From Actinomycetota bacterium (GTDB taxonomy: Bacteria; Actinomycetota; Actinomycetes; Mycobacteriales; Mycobacteriaceae): DNA of 23,550 nt. Below, piece after piece: positions 14,880 through 21,395 of this stretch (its first letter is position 1; each line of letters starts with the position of its first letter). The position numbers and the translations under genes were made by a program. Below the pieces are notes generated by a model that saw only the letters and a list, made by a program, of their open reading frames with translations, searched no databases and was not told the DNA's origin. The DNA lies in assembly GCA_005787665.1 (NCBI GenBank), contig SYAB01000479.1, forward strand, positions 1 through 23,550, written 5' to 3'.

Positions 14880-14897
14880 GTTTCCCCTCCGGCTGTC

Positions 14898-14903
14898 CAT
14901 ACT
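14898..14903 (+). promoter_or_regulatory. -10-like element (CATACT), predicted leaderless start at 14910
   Basis: CATACT ends 6 bases before the ATG at 14910. A -35 at normal spacing would fall at about 14875-14880, inside the KstR-like operator. Confidence 0.4.
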
Positions 14904-14909
14904 GGGCCG

Positions 14910-15995
14910 ATGGCTATTCGGGTCGCCCACATCGGAACCGGCAACGTCGGCCGCCTGGCACTGGCCGAGTTGATCGAGAACCCCGCTTTCGAACTGACCG
15001 CCCTGTGCGTGTCGTCGCCGGACAAAGTCGGCAAGGACGCGGGGGCGCTGGCCGGCCTGGACGTGACGACCGGAGTCGCCGCGACCGACGACCTGGCGGC
15101 ACTGCTGGCGGGCGAACCGGAGTGCGCGGTCTACTGCGCCATGGGCGACACCCGGATGCCTGATGCGATGCGTGATGTCGGACGCATCCTGGCCGCCGGT
15201 GTCAATGTGGTGGGCTCGGCGCCCGGGGTGCTGCAGTTCCCCTGGCAGGTGATTCCCGACCAGTTCATCGCACCGATCGAAGACGCTGCGCGCCTGGGCA
15301 ATTCGAGCATCTACGTCAACGGTGTCGATCCTGGATTCGTCACCGATCTGATTCCGTTGGCATTCGCCGGCACCTGCCGGCTCATCGAGCAGGTGCGGTG
15401 CATGGAGATCGCCGACTACGCGACCTACGACGGTGCGATCGTGATGTTCGACGTGATGGGCTTCGGCAAGCCGCTCGACGAGATTCCCATCCTCTTCCAG
15501 CCCGGCGTGCTGTCGATCGCGTGGGGGTCGGCACTGCGTCAGTTGGCGGCCGGACTGAACCTCTCTCTGGACAGCATCACCGAGACCTACGAGCGCGAAC
15601 CGGCGCCCGAGGCGTTCGACATCGCCGCGGGCCACATCCCCGAGGGTGGTGTCGCGGCCGTGCGGTTCCAGATCAACGGCATCGTCGACGGCCACCCCGC
15701 CCTCGTCGTCGAGCACGTCACCCGACTTCGGGGAGACTTACGGCCGGACTGGGCCCAGCCGGCGCAGCCCGGCGGGTCCTACCGCGTGGAGATCACCGGA
15801 GAACCGTCCTACGCGGTCGACATCTGCCCCACCAGTCGCCACGGCGATCATAACCACGCGGCCATCGCGGGTGCGGCGGCTCGGATCGTCAACGCCATCC
15901 CGGCCGTGATCGCGGCCCCGCCGGGGATCCGCACCACGCTTGATCTGCCGCTGACGTCCGAGATCGCGCTGTACGCTCCACCGTCGAAGCGCTGA
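14910..15995 (+). CDS. NAD(P)-dependent amine dehydrogenase / dihydrodipicolinate reductase-like protein
   Basis: 361 residues. It opens with a Rossmann motif VAHIGTGNVGRLALAEL (about 5-21), followed by CVSSPDKVGKDAG. This N-terminal half matches dihydrodipicolinate-reductase-like dehydrogenases (2,4-diaminopentanoate dehydrogenase type). The middle has VNVVGSAPGVLQFPW and a YVNGVDPGFVTDLIPL block typical of the actinobacterial paralogues. The C-terminus keeps an HNHAAIAGAAARIVNAIPAV helix and GIRTTLDLPL. The true substrate of this paralogue group is unknown. A KstR-like site controls its promoter together with the divergent SDR, which points to lipid or sterol metabolism rather than lysine biosynthesis. 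Confidence 0.85.
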   Translation: MAIRVAHIGTGNVGRLALAELIENPAFELTALCVSSPDKVGKDAGALAGLDVTTGVAATDDLAALLAGEPECAVYCAMGDTRMPDAMRDVGRILAAGVNVVGSAPGVLQFPWQVIPDQFIAPIEDAARLGNSSIYVNGVDPGFVTDLIPLAFAGTCRLIEQVRCMEIADYATYDGAIVMFDVMGFGKPLDEIPILFQPGVLSIAWGSALRQLAAGLNLSLDSITETYEREPAPEAFDIAAGHIPEGGVAAVRFQINGIVDGHPALVVEHVTRLRGDLRPDWAQPAQPGGSYRVEITGEPSYAVDICPTSRHGDHNHAAIAGAAARIVNAIPAVIAAPPGIRTTLDLPLTSEIALYAPPSKR

Positions 15996-16022
15996 CCGGG
16001 GGTGGATCGAAGCCCGTTGCGG

Positions 16023-16361
16023 CTACCGGCCACCGACCGCGATTCCGGCGTACGGACCGCCGTTGACGTACTGCGACAAGCACACCGCCCGCCAGGTCCC
16101 GCTGCCGAAATTACAGTTCAGAATCGCAGTCTGGTCCGGCGCCGCTCCCAGAATGTGGGGCGGTCGATTGGGGATGGAGCAGTTGTCGATGTAGGGATTG
16201 AACGGGGCGAGGCCGTTGTAACAGGGCGCCGCCGGGATTCCGCTCGGGCCGGCCGACGCCAATGGGGCCGACGCCAGAAGCGCCGTCGCAGCCGCAGCAG
16301 CACTCAGTGCCGCGAGTGCGATACGGGGTCTGGCCGGGGTCGTCTTTCGCAGAGTGGACAT
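16023..16361 (-). CDS. Small exported four-Cys protein, function unknown
   Basis: 112 residues from ATG 16361, which has AAGGGG 6 bases upstream; the longer GTG at 16385 lacks comparable support. Residues about 12-38 form a signal peptide (IALAALSAAAAATALLASAPLASA). The mature part is about 75 residues with four Cys (APCYNG, DNCSIP, LNCNFG, AVCLSQ) and an NPYIDN/RPPHILGA segment. The Cys count suggests two disulfides in the envelope. It resembles small mycobacterial secreted proteins without known activity. It is divergent from the membrane protein gene at 16437. Confidence 0.78.
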   Translation of the reverse strand: MSTLRKTTPARPRIALAALSAAAAATALLASAPLASAGPSGIPAAPCYNGLAPFNPYIDNCSIPNRPPHILGAAPDQTAILNCNFGSGTWRAVCLSQYVNGGPYAGIAVGGR

Positions 16362-16407
16362 ATCGAACCCCTTGTCCTCCCGCACGCTCTACGTTGAGCG
16401 GGCTGCA

Positions 16408-16413
16408 TACGAT
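16408..16413 (+). promoter_or_regulatory. -10 element (TACGAT) for the membrane protein gene
   Basis: TACGAT fits TANNNT and would start transcription near 16420, giving a short leader with GAGGGCGG before the ATG at 16437. Confidence 0.35.
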
Positions 16414-16436
16414 GCTACTCCTCTGAGCGAGGGCGG

Positions 16437-16898
16437 ATGAGTGTCCCGATGTTGACGGCGTCTGCGGGATTTCTGCTGGCCGTGCTGTGGATGGACCTCA
16501 TCTTCGACACGCAGATCCTCCGGCCCGATCCGGCACGCCACCGTGAGACGGAGGACGCCGCGCTGGCCTCGATCGCGGCGTACTACCGCCGGGCGACGAC
16601 GACGTCACGCCCGATGAGCGTCGTGATCGTGCTGGCAATGGCCACCCTGGTGGCGTGCGTGGCGGTTGAAGCCGTCCTGGGCGAACGGCCCGCCTGGCTG
16701 ATCGCGGTGTCCGCAGTGCTGGCAGGTGGTCCGATTCTGCTGGCGCTGGCGCGGACGGTGCCCGCCGCGGTACGCCTGGGCGGCCGGACTGATCCACCGG
16801 CCGTGCAGGTGCGTCTGGCCCGGAGGATCCTGCGTGACCATCTGGCCTGTCTGGCCGCGATGTCTGCGTTCCTCGTGCTGTGGGTGGTCGCGGGCTAG
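16437..16898 (+). CDS. Four-helix membrane protein, function unknown
   Basis: 153 residues with four predicted membrane segments: SAGFLLAVLWMDLIF (about 9-23), VVIVLAMATLVACVAVEAVL (62-81), LIAVSAVLAGGPILLALA (88-105), and LACLAAMSAFLVLWVV (136-151). The first loop holds a conserved-looking FDTQIL and an acidic/Arg-rich ARHRETEDAALASIAAYYRR. No motif identifies a function. The ATG follows GAGGGCGG. Its TAG stop forms the first three bases of the -10 (TAGACT) of the next gene, so the two are packed together. Confidence 0.75.
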   Translation: MSVPMLTASAGFLLAVLWMDLIFDTQILRPDPARHRETEDAALASIAAYYRRATTTSRPMSVVIVLAMATLVACVAVEAVLGERPAWLIAVSAVLAGGPILLALARTVPAAVRLGGRTDPPAVQVRLARRILRDHLACLAAMSAFLVLWVVAG

Positions 16899-16901
16899 AC
16901 T
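16896..16901 (+). promoter_or_regulatory. -10 element (TAGACT) overlapping the upstream stop codon
   Basis: TAGACT fits TANNNT and includes the TAG stop of the membrane protein gene. The predicted transcription start near 16908 falls at the edge of the KstR-like operator, a good position for repression. Confidence 0.5.
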
Positions 16902-16910
16902 GAAAGCAAC

Positions 16911-16924
16911 TAGAACATGTTTCA
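16911..16924. promoter_or_regulatory. KstR-like operator before the nitronate-monooxygenase-like gene
   Basis: TAGAACATGTTTCA fits the KstR consensus TnnAACnnGTTnnA. With its flanks (16909-16926, ACTAGAACATGTTTCAGT) it matches the 14864-14881 site at 16 of 18 positions. It covers the predicted transcription start. Two nearly identical sites 2 kb apart make a chance match unlikely; the regulator's identity is inferred. Confidence 0.75.
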
Positions 16925-16951
16925 GTTTTGACGCTGCCAAGGAGACCCGCC

Positions 16952-18082
16952 GTGCACACAGCCCTCTGCGACGAACTCGGCATCGAGTTCCCGATCTTCG
17001 CCTTCACGCACTGCCGCGACGTGGTGGTGGCGGTCAGCCGGGCGGGCGGGTTCGGTGTCCTCGGCGCCGTGGGATTCACCCCTGAGCAACTCGAGTTGGA
17101 ACTGAACTGGATCGACGCCCACATCGGTGACCATCCCTACGGCGTGGACATCGTGATCCCGAACAAATACGAGGGCATGAACGCCGACATGTCCGGTGAC
17201 GAGCTCGCCGAGATGCTCAAGAAGCTGGTCCCCCAACAGCATCTGGACTTCGCCAAGAAGATCCTCGCCGACCATGGGGTCCCGACCGGCGACGCCGACT
17301 CGAACGCCCTGCAGCTGCTCGGCTGGACCGAGGCGACCGCCACCCCGCAGGTCGATGTCGCGCTGCGGCACCCCAAGATGACGCTGATCGCCAACGCGCT
17401 GGGTACCCCACCGGTGGAGATGATCGCCCATATCCACGCGTCGGGGCGTAAGGTCGCCGCGCTCTGCGGGTCGCCGGCTCAGGCGATCAAACACGCCGAG
17501 GCCGATGTCGACATCATCATCGCGCAGGGCGGCGAGGGTGGCGGGCACTGCGGCGACGTCGGGTCGATCGTGTTGTGGCCGCAGGCGGTCAAGGCGGTGG
17601 CGCCGCGGCCGGTGCTGGCCGCCGGCGGGATCGGCAGCGGCGAGCAGATCGCCGCTGCGCTGGCGCTGGGGTGTGCGGGCACCTGGTCGGGCTCGCAGTG
17701 GCTGATGGTCGAGGAGGCGCACAACACCCCGGTGCAGCAGTCCGCCTACGTCAAGGCCACCAGCCGCGACACCGTGCGCAGCCGATCGTTCACCGGCAAG
17801 CCGTGCCGCATGCTGCGCAACGAGTGGACGGAAGCCTGGGAGACGCCGGGCAACCCTGAGCCGCTCGGAATGCCGTTGCAGTACATGGTCTCCGGAATGG
17901 CCGTCGCGGCGACGAACAAGTACCCCAACGAGACCGTTGACGTCGCGTTCAACCCCGTCGGGCAGGTGGTCGGGCAGTTCACCAAGGTGGAGAAGAGCGC
18001 CGCGGTCATCGAGCGGTGGGTGCGGGAGTACCTCGAGGCCACCACCCGCCTCAACGAGATCAACGAGGCCGCGACGGTGTGA
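16952..18082 (+). CDS. Nitronate monooxygenase / 2-nitropropane dioxygenase-like flavoprotein
   Basis: 376 residues from GTG 16952, set by AAGGAG at 16939-16944; the open frame extends to a TTG at 16928 but that has no ribosome site. It is an FMN TIM-barrel protein: FPIFAFTHCRDVVVAVSRAGG at the start, IIIAQGGEGGGHCGDVGSIV carrying the catalytic-type GGH, and the phosphate-binding VLAAGGIGSGEQIAAALALG. Relatives oxidise nitronates, but mycobacterial paralogues also act as flavin-dependent reductases in sterol-ring breakdown (IpdC, for example). The KstR-like operator over its promoter favours a lipid or sterol role. Confidence 0.88.
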   Translation: MHTALCDELGIEFPIFAFTHCRDVVVAVSRAGGFGVLGAVGFTPEQLELELNWIDAHIGDHPYGVDIVIPNKYEGMNADMSGDELAEMLKKLVPQQHLDFAKKILADHGVPTGDADSNALQLLGWTEATATPQVDVALRHPKMTLIANALGTPPVEMIAHIHASGRKVAALCGSPAQAIKHAEADVDIIIAQGGEGGGHCGDVGSIVLWPQAVKAVAPRPVLAAGGIGSGEQIAAALALGCAGTWSGSQWLMVEEAHNTPVQQSAYVKATSRDTVRSRSFTGKPCRMLRNEWTEAWETPGNPEPLGMPLQYMVSGMAVAATNKYPNETVDVAFNPVGQVVGQFTKVEKSAAVIERWVREYLEATTRLNEINEAATV

Positions 18083-18091
18083 GCCCGAGTC

Positions 18092-18535
18092 TCAGCTGAT
18101 CGGGTCGAACTGGCTTCCGTTGCCCCACGGCCCGTTTCGCAGGAACCCGGGCTGCCAGCCCTTGGCGCCCAGGCACAGCATCGGCAACCCGTCCGGGGAT
18201 TGCGCCGCGGCCTGCGAGCCGGGGCAGGGTGATCCGACCTCCTGTACCCCGTAGAGCTTCGGCGAGATCACCCAGAAGCCGGTGCCCTCCGGAGGCCGAT
18301 CCATGCCGATATAGGACTGACCGGCGATCCAGTGGCACGCGAGTGCCTCGCCTCCCGGTCCGCGGCCGAAGACGAACCGGTCCCACCGGTAGCACGGCGC
18401 GCTCAGGTGCGCGTCGTAGATTATTCCGGGGACGTCACCCGCGTAGGACGGGTTGGTCCCGTCGGCGATGGCGGCTGGAGCCGCTCCCAGGGCGCCGCCG
18501 GTCAGCACTGCGGCGGTGAGAAGTTCGCGCAACAT
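18092..18535 (-). CDS. Small exported protein, function unknown
   Basis: 147 residues. It has a short signal peptide (LTAAVLTGGALGAAPAAIADG, about 6-26) and a mature domain with four Cys (SAPCYRW, ALACHWI, GSPCPGS, PMLCLGA). The mature part is rich in Gly, Pro and Trp, with RFVFGRGPGGEALACHW and CLGAKGWQPGFLRNGP. Such secreted proteins are common in mycobacteria and have no known function. TAGGCT ends 6 bases before the ATG, so it is probably leaderless. It converges with the nitronate-monooxygenase-like gene, 9 bases apart. Confidence 0.8.
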   Translation of the reverse strand: MLRELLTAAVLTGGALGAAPAAIADGTNPSYAGDVPGIIYDAHLSAPCYRWDRFVFGRGPGGEALACHWIAGQSYIGMDRPPEGTGFWVISPKLYGVQEVGSPCPGSQAAAQSPDGLPMLCLGAKGWQPGFLRNGPWGNGSQFDPIS

Positions 18536-18541
18536 GGGCTG

Positions 18542-18568
18542 AGCCTAACCTGTGGGTCTTGGTAGGCT
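18542..18568. promoter_or_regulatory. Mirror-image -10 elements (TAGGCT on both strands)
   Basis: TAGGCT on the minus strand (18547 to 18542) serves the exported protein at 18535 with 6-base spacing. TAGGCT on the plus strand (18563-18568) would start the signalling operon near 18575. Together they form the inverted repeat AGCCTAACC / GGTAGGCT. The promoters face away from each other within 27 bases, so use of one may hinder the other. Confidence 0.45.
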
Positions 18569-18585
18569 GCGGCGATTGACCGCAG
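18567..18585 (+). promoter_or_regulatory. Perfect inverted repeat CTGCGG-N7-CCGCAG before the signalling operon
   Basis: Arms at 18567-18572 and 18580-18585 overlap the end of the plus-strand -10 and span the predicted transcription start. The GGGGG ribosome-site-like run comes right after. The placement suits a repressor operator. A chance 6-base repeat cannot be excluded. Confidence 0.35.
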
Positions 18586-18598
18586 TTGGGGGATCGCA

Positions 18599-19564
18599 AT
18601 GGTGGACGAGGCGTCCGACTCGGGGCCGAGCGCCGCCGCCCGGACCTCCCTCGGAGCCGGCGTGCCGCACGGATTCTCGGTGCGGCACTCCCCCGCCGGT
18701 CTCACCGGTCACTGGCACGACGTCATCGAACTGGGTGACGGTCGCACCGGGGTACTCGTCGGGTGCTGCCCCGGCGGGGCCGGGCCCGGTCCCGTCCGGT
18801 CCGCGGCACGGGCAACGCTGATCCGGACCGCTGACCCGGTGCAGAGCCTCTCGGGCGTGTCGGGTTCGGGTGTTTCCGCGCTGTGTGCCGTGATCGACGG
18901 CGCCACCATCGGCTACAGCAGCCGCGGCGGCTCCGACACCGTGGTCGCCGAGCCGGAGGCGCCGACGCAGGTGCTCACCGACGCTCAGGGGCGCCTCGTG
19001 GTGGCACCGCTGCGACCCGGGGCGACGGTGCTGTTGTGCACCGGCCGGATCGGTCCGGCCGCCGCGGCGCTCGACGGTTGTGAAGCCGTGCCGCCCGAGC
19101 AGGTGGCCGATCAGGTGATGGCCCGGCTCGCCGGCGCCGCGGGCGCCGGCGTGGCGGCGGGGGTTTACCGCCCTCCTCCCGAACCGCTGTGCATCGCCCT
19201 GCCCGCCGAGCCGGCCAACCTGGCGGTCGGCCGGGGCCTGCTGCGGCAGTGGCTGGGCGCGGCCGGCGTCGATCCGGAGTCCTGCGCCGACCTGGTTCTC
19301 GCGGTTGGTGAGGCGACCGCCAACGCCACCGAACACGCCGTCGTCGGGGCGGTCGGGCAGGTTACGATCACCGTCACCGCGTCGATCACCGGCAGCCGGC
19401 TGAGTATCACGGTGGCCGACACCGGGGTCTGGAAGCCGGCCTCGGCGGAGGTCGGGCACCGCGGTCACGGTATCCCGCTGATCAACGCCCTGGTCGACTC
19501 GGCAGAGCTGACCAGCACCCCGGAAGGAACCACTGTCGCGATGGTCAAGGAGTTGCGCCGATGA
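18599..19564 (+). CDS. Pseudo-PP2C (SpoIIE-like) fused to RsbW-type anti-sigma kinase domain
   Basis: 321 residues. The N-terminal part (about 20-180) follows the SpoIIE/PP2C pattern (GHWHDVIELGDGRTGVLVG, aligning with GDWYD...DGR...VGD), but both metal-binding Asps are changed: His38 in GHWHD, and Cys56 in GCCPGG where GDVxGHG is expected. It should therefore be catalytically dead. The C-terminal part (about 195-321) is an intact HATPase: GEATANATEHA (N-box), VADTGVW (DxGxW), and RGHGIPLI. Such kinases phosphorylate STAS antagonists and bind sigma factors. The STAS gene follows with an ATGA overlap. The ATG at 18599 has GGGGG upstream. Confidence 0.85.
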   Translation: MVDEASDSGPSAAARTSLGAGVPHGFSVRHSPAGLTGHWHDVIELGDGRTGVLVGCCPGGAGPGPVRSAARATLIRTADPVQSLSGVSGSGVSALCAVIDGATIGYSSRGGSDTVVAEPEAPTQVLTDAQGRLVVAPLRPGATVLLCTGRIGPAAAALDGCEAVPPEQVADQVMARLAGAAGAGVAAGVYRPPPEPLCIALPAEPANLAVGRGLLRQWLGAAGVDPESCADLVLAVGEATANATEHAVVGAVGQVTITVTASITGSRLSITVADTGVWKPASAEVGHRGHGIPLINALVDSAELTSTPEGTTVAMVKELRR

Positions 19565-19872
19565 CGGACGCCCGCTTCGTGGTCACGGCGGCCTCCGGTG
19601 ACCGCCCGCCGCTGGTCGTGGTGTCCGGCGATATCGACCTGGCCAATGTCGATGAGTTCCAGGCGTCGATGTCGGCGGCGGCGGCCGGCGTCGACGCCCT
19701 GCGGGTCGACCTGACCGGTGTGAGTTACTGCGACAGTGCGGCGGTACGGGCGCTGTTCACGCTGGCCGCGGCCAGCGAGCTGACCATGGTGGTCAGGCCG
19801 ACCGGGCACATCATGACGTTGCTCAGCATCTCCGGGCTGGACCGCGTCGCCACCGTCGTGACGAGGGAGTGA
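19561..19872 (+). CDS. STAS anti-sigma factor antagonist (RsbV/SpoIIAA type)
   Basis: A 103-residue single STAS domain. The strand VVSGDIDLANVDEFQASM is followed by RVDLTGVSYCDSAAVRALF. Asp58-Ser59 is the expected phosphorylation site for the kinase encoded just upstream. The following Ser/Thr-Gly of most antagonists is Ala-Ala here. The ATG overlaps the kinase stop and has AAGGAG 8 bases upstream, inside the kinase gene, so the two proteins should be made in matched amounts. In partner switching the unphosphorylated form would sequester the kinase and free its target. The target sigma factor is not in the window. Confidence 0.9.
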   Translation: MTDARFVVTAASGDRPPLVVVSGDIDLANVDEFQASMSAAAAGVDALRVDLTGVSYCDSAAVRALFTLAAASELTMVVRPTGHIMTLLSISGLDRVATVVTRE

Positions 19873-20681
19873 GCCGGGTGCCGGCACCGACCTTCCACCC
19901 CCGGGATGAGGCTGCGCACAGCCAATTGCTCGACCGGATCCTCGAACGGGTCCAGCACGACCTGCCCGACGCGACCGCCCTCGCGGTCACCCTGCACTCC
20001 AAGAGCGCAGCGATGACGGCGTGCGCAGAACGCGGATTCGGGGGCGACTACGTGGCCGCGCAGCGTTCCGGTCTCGGCGGTCCGGTCATCGACGCCGTCG
20101 AGCATCAGGTCCCAGTGCTCAGCCTGGATCTGTGGAATGACGACCGGTGGCCCGGACTCACGTTCGACGCCGCCCGCGCCCGGATACCCGGCCGCGACGA
20201 GGAACTCCGCGCGGCGCGCGGAGCGGCCGCCGTTCCCGGCGTCTGGCGGGATGACGAGACCGTGGTGCTCTCCTGCGTGCTGGCCCGTCCGGCCGACGCC
20301 GCCACCATCGCCACCCTGATCGGCTACGAACAGCTGATCACCGCTGCGCTGATGACCTCGGCCACCGAAGGCGGCGCACAGATCGCCGACATGCTCGCGG
20401 TCCTGCAATCCCGCGGCGCGATCGAACAGGCGAAAGGTGTCATCATGGGCTGCCTGCGCTGCGACGCGGAGACCGCCTGGGCGACGCTGCGGCGGGCCAG
20501 TCACGAGTCGAACGTGAAATTGCGTGTTCTTGCCGTGGCGTTGGTCGAGCACATCGGCGGCGCGCCGGCCGAGCAGCCCGGCGACGCCGCCCCGATCGTG
20601 CCCGACGAGCGTGCCCGGAAGGCCGCCCGGCTGCTCTGGGCGGTTCTCAGTCACGTCCCTCCGCCCGCATCGGTCGGCTGA
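19869..20681 (+). CDS. GAF-ANTAR RNA-binding regulator
   Basis: 270 residues. Residues about 10-165 have a GAF-like arrangement (LLDRILERVQHDLPDATALAVTL, then AERGFGGDYVAAQRSGLGGPVIDAVE, then VLSLDLWNDDRWPGL). Residues about 178-232 are an ANTAR domain: LQSRGAIEQAKGVIMGCLRCDAETAWATLRRASH, with the three-helix A-x-x-x-A-K-G-x-[IL]-M core. ANTAR proteins bind dual-hexaloop RNA hairpins and block terminators. The GTG at 19869 overlaps the STAS stop (GTGA). GTG 19878, eight bases after AGGGAG, has better ribosome-site spacing and would remove only three residues. As the third gene of the operon it is the likely output of the switch. Ligand unknown. Confidence 0.88.
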   Translation: MSRVPAPTFHPRDEAAHSQLLDRILERVQHDLPDATALAVTLHSKSAAMTACAERGFGGDYVAAQRSGLGGPVIDAVEHQVPVLSLDLWNDDRWPGLTFDAARARIPGRDEELRAARGAAAVPGVWRDDETVVLSCVLARPADAATIATLIGYEQLITAALMTSATEGGAQIADMLAVLQSRGAIEQAKGVIMGCLRCDAETAWATLRRASHESNVKLRVLAVALVEHIGGAPAEQPGDAAPIVPDERARKAARLLWAVLSHVPPPASVG

Positions 20682-20746
20682 GGAAAGCACCCGAAACGCC
20701 GCGGCGCCAACGCGGAATCAGGACCGCGAAGTGGTTGGCTTACGGA

Positions 20747-21346
20747 ATGTCTGATCGTTATCGTCCGCTCGGCGCCATGCTGGCCGCGGCCGCCCTGCTC
20801 GCCGCCGCGGGACTGACCGTGGACGAGGTCGGGCTGCCCGAAGCGGGAGCCGAGCCGACCACCACGCCCAGCCCCTCGGCGTCCGAATCGGCCACTGACG
20901 GATACGGCTTCACCGATTCGGCCGCCCGCTGCGACAGCAGCCAGACGCTGATGGCGTTCGGCCGCACATCGCGCGCGATGGTGGTGATCTGCGTGGACTC
21001 CGACGGCGCGCTGGAGTACCGCGGGGTCAGGCTCAGCGACGAGACGGCACTGACCGCGCCCGCCGGACGGGCTGCCGACGGCGCTATCATCGCCACCAAC
21101 GAGGGCGTCACCTATGCGGTGTCTCCGGAGATGCTGCTGGTCTCCGAGGGCGACACCGTCCTCTACCGGGACTCCTGGCTGGAGTTCGGGCAGCCGCGAT
21201 TCTCCCCTGAGAAGAGGACGTCGGAGCCGGCCACGTCGTCGGAGAACTCACCGACGACCTCGGAGAACTCCCCCGCCACGCCGAGCACCACGGTGAGCAC
21301 GACCACGGTCACCGTGACCCCGCGGGCGTCCGGATCCGGCGGCTGA
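20747..21346 (+). CDS. Exported protein with Thr/Ser-rich C-terminal tail
   Basis: 199 residues. A hydrophobic segment (GAMLAAAALLAAAGLTVDEVG, about 9-30) looks like a signal peptide or anchor. A Ser/Thr/Pro linker leads to a compact domain (ARCDSSQTLMAFGRTSRAMVVICVDSDGALEYRGVRLSD, then GVTYAVSPEMLLVSEGDTVLYRDSWLEF) with two Cys. The tail (about 150-199) is low complexity, with SENSP twice, then a Thr/Val/Pro run, and could span or decorate the envelope. The middle domain is a recurring mycobacterial type with no known activity. The ATG at 20747 is preceded by a weak ACGGA; the open frame upstream to TTG 20735 has no support. Confidence 0.8.
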   Translation: MSDRYRPLGAMLAAAALLAAAGLTVDEVGLPEAGAEPTTTPSPSASESATDGYGFTDSAARCDSSQTLMAFGRTSRAMVVICVDSDGALEYRGVRLSDETALTAPAGRAADGAIIATNEGVTYAVSPEMLLVSEGDTVLYRDSWLEFGQPRFSPEKRTSEPATSSENSPTTSENSPATPSTTVSTTTVTVTPRASGSGG

Positions 21347-21359
21347 CGCCAGATCCGGC

Positions 21360-21377
21360 GGCGGGCAGCCGCCCGCC
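21360..21377 (+). terminator. GC-rich hairpin after the Thr/Ser-rich gene
   Basis: GGCGGGC (21360-21366) pairs perfectly with GCCCGCC (21371-21377) across a 4-base AGCC loop, 13 bases after the stop. It fits the U-tract-less hairpins often proposed as mycobacterial terminators. The next promoter hexamer begins 6 bases later. Confidence 0.45.
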
Positions 21378-21383
21378 CGCGGA

Positions 21384-21389
21384 TACCAT
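21384..21389 (+). promoter_or_regulatory. -10 element (TACCAT), predicted leaderless start of the YceI gene
   Basis: TACCAT ends 6 bases before the ATG at 21396, directly after the GC hairpin. Confidence 0.45.
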
Positions 21390-21395
21390 CGGGCG

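Noticed and set aside
21235..21275. Repeat in the Thr/Ser-rich gene as a mobile or CRISPR-type element
   Set aside because: It is only two short in-frame units encoding SENSP within a low-complexity protein tail.
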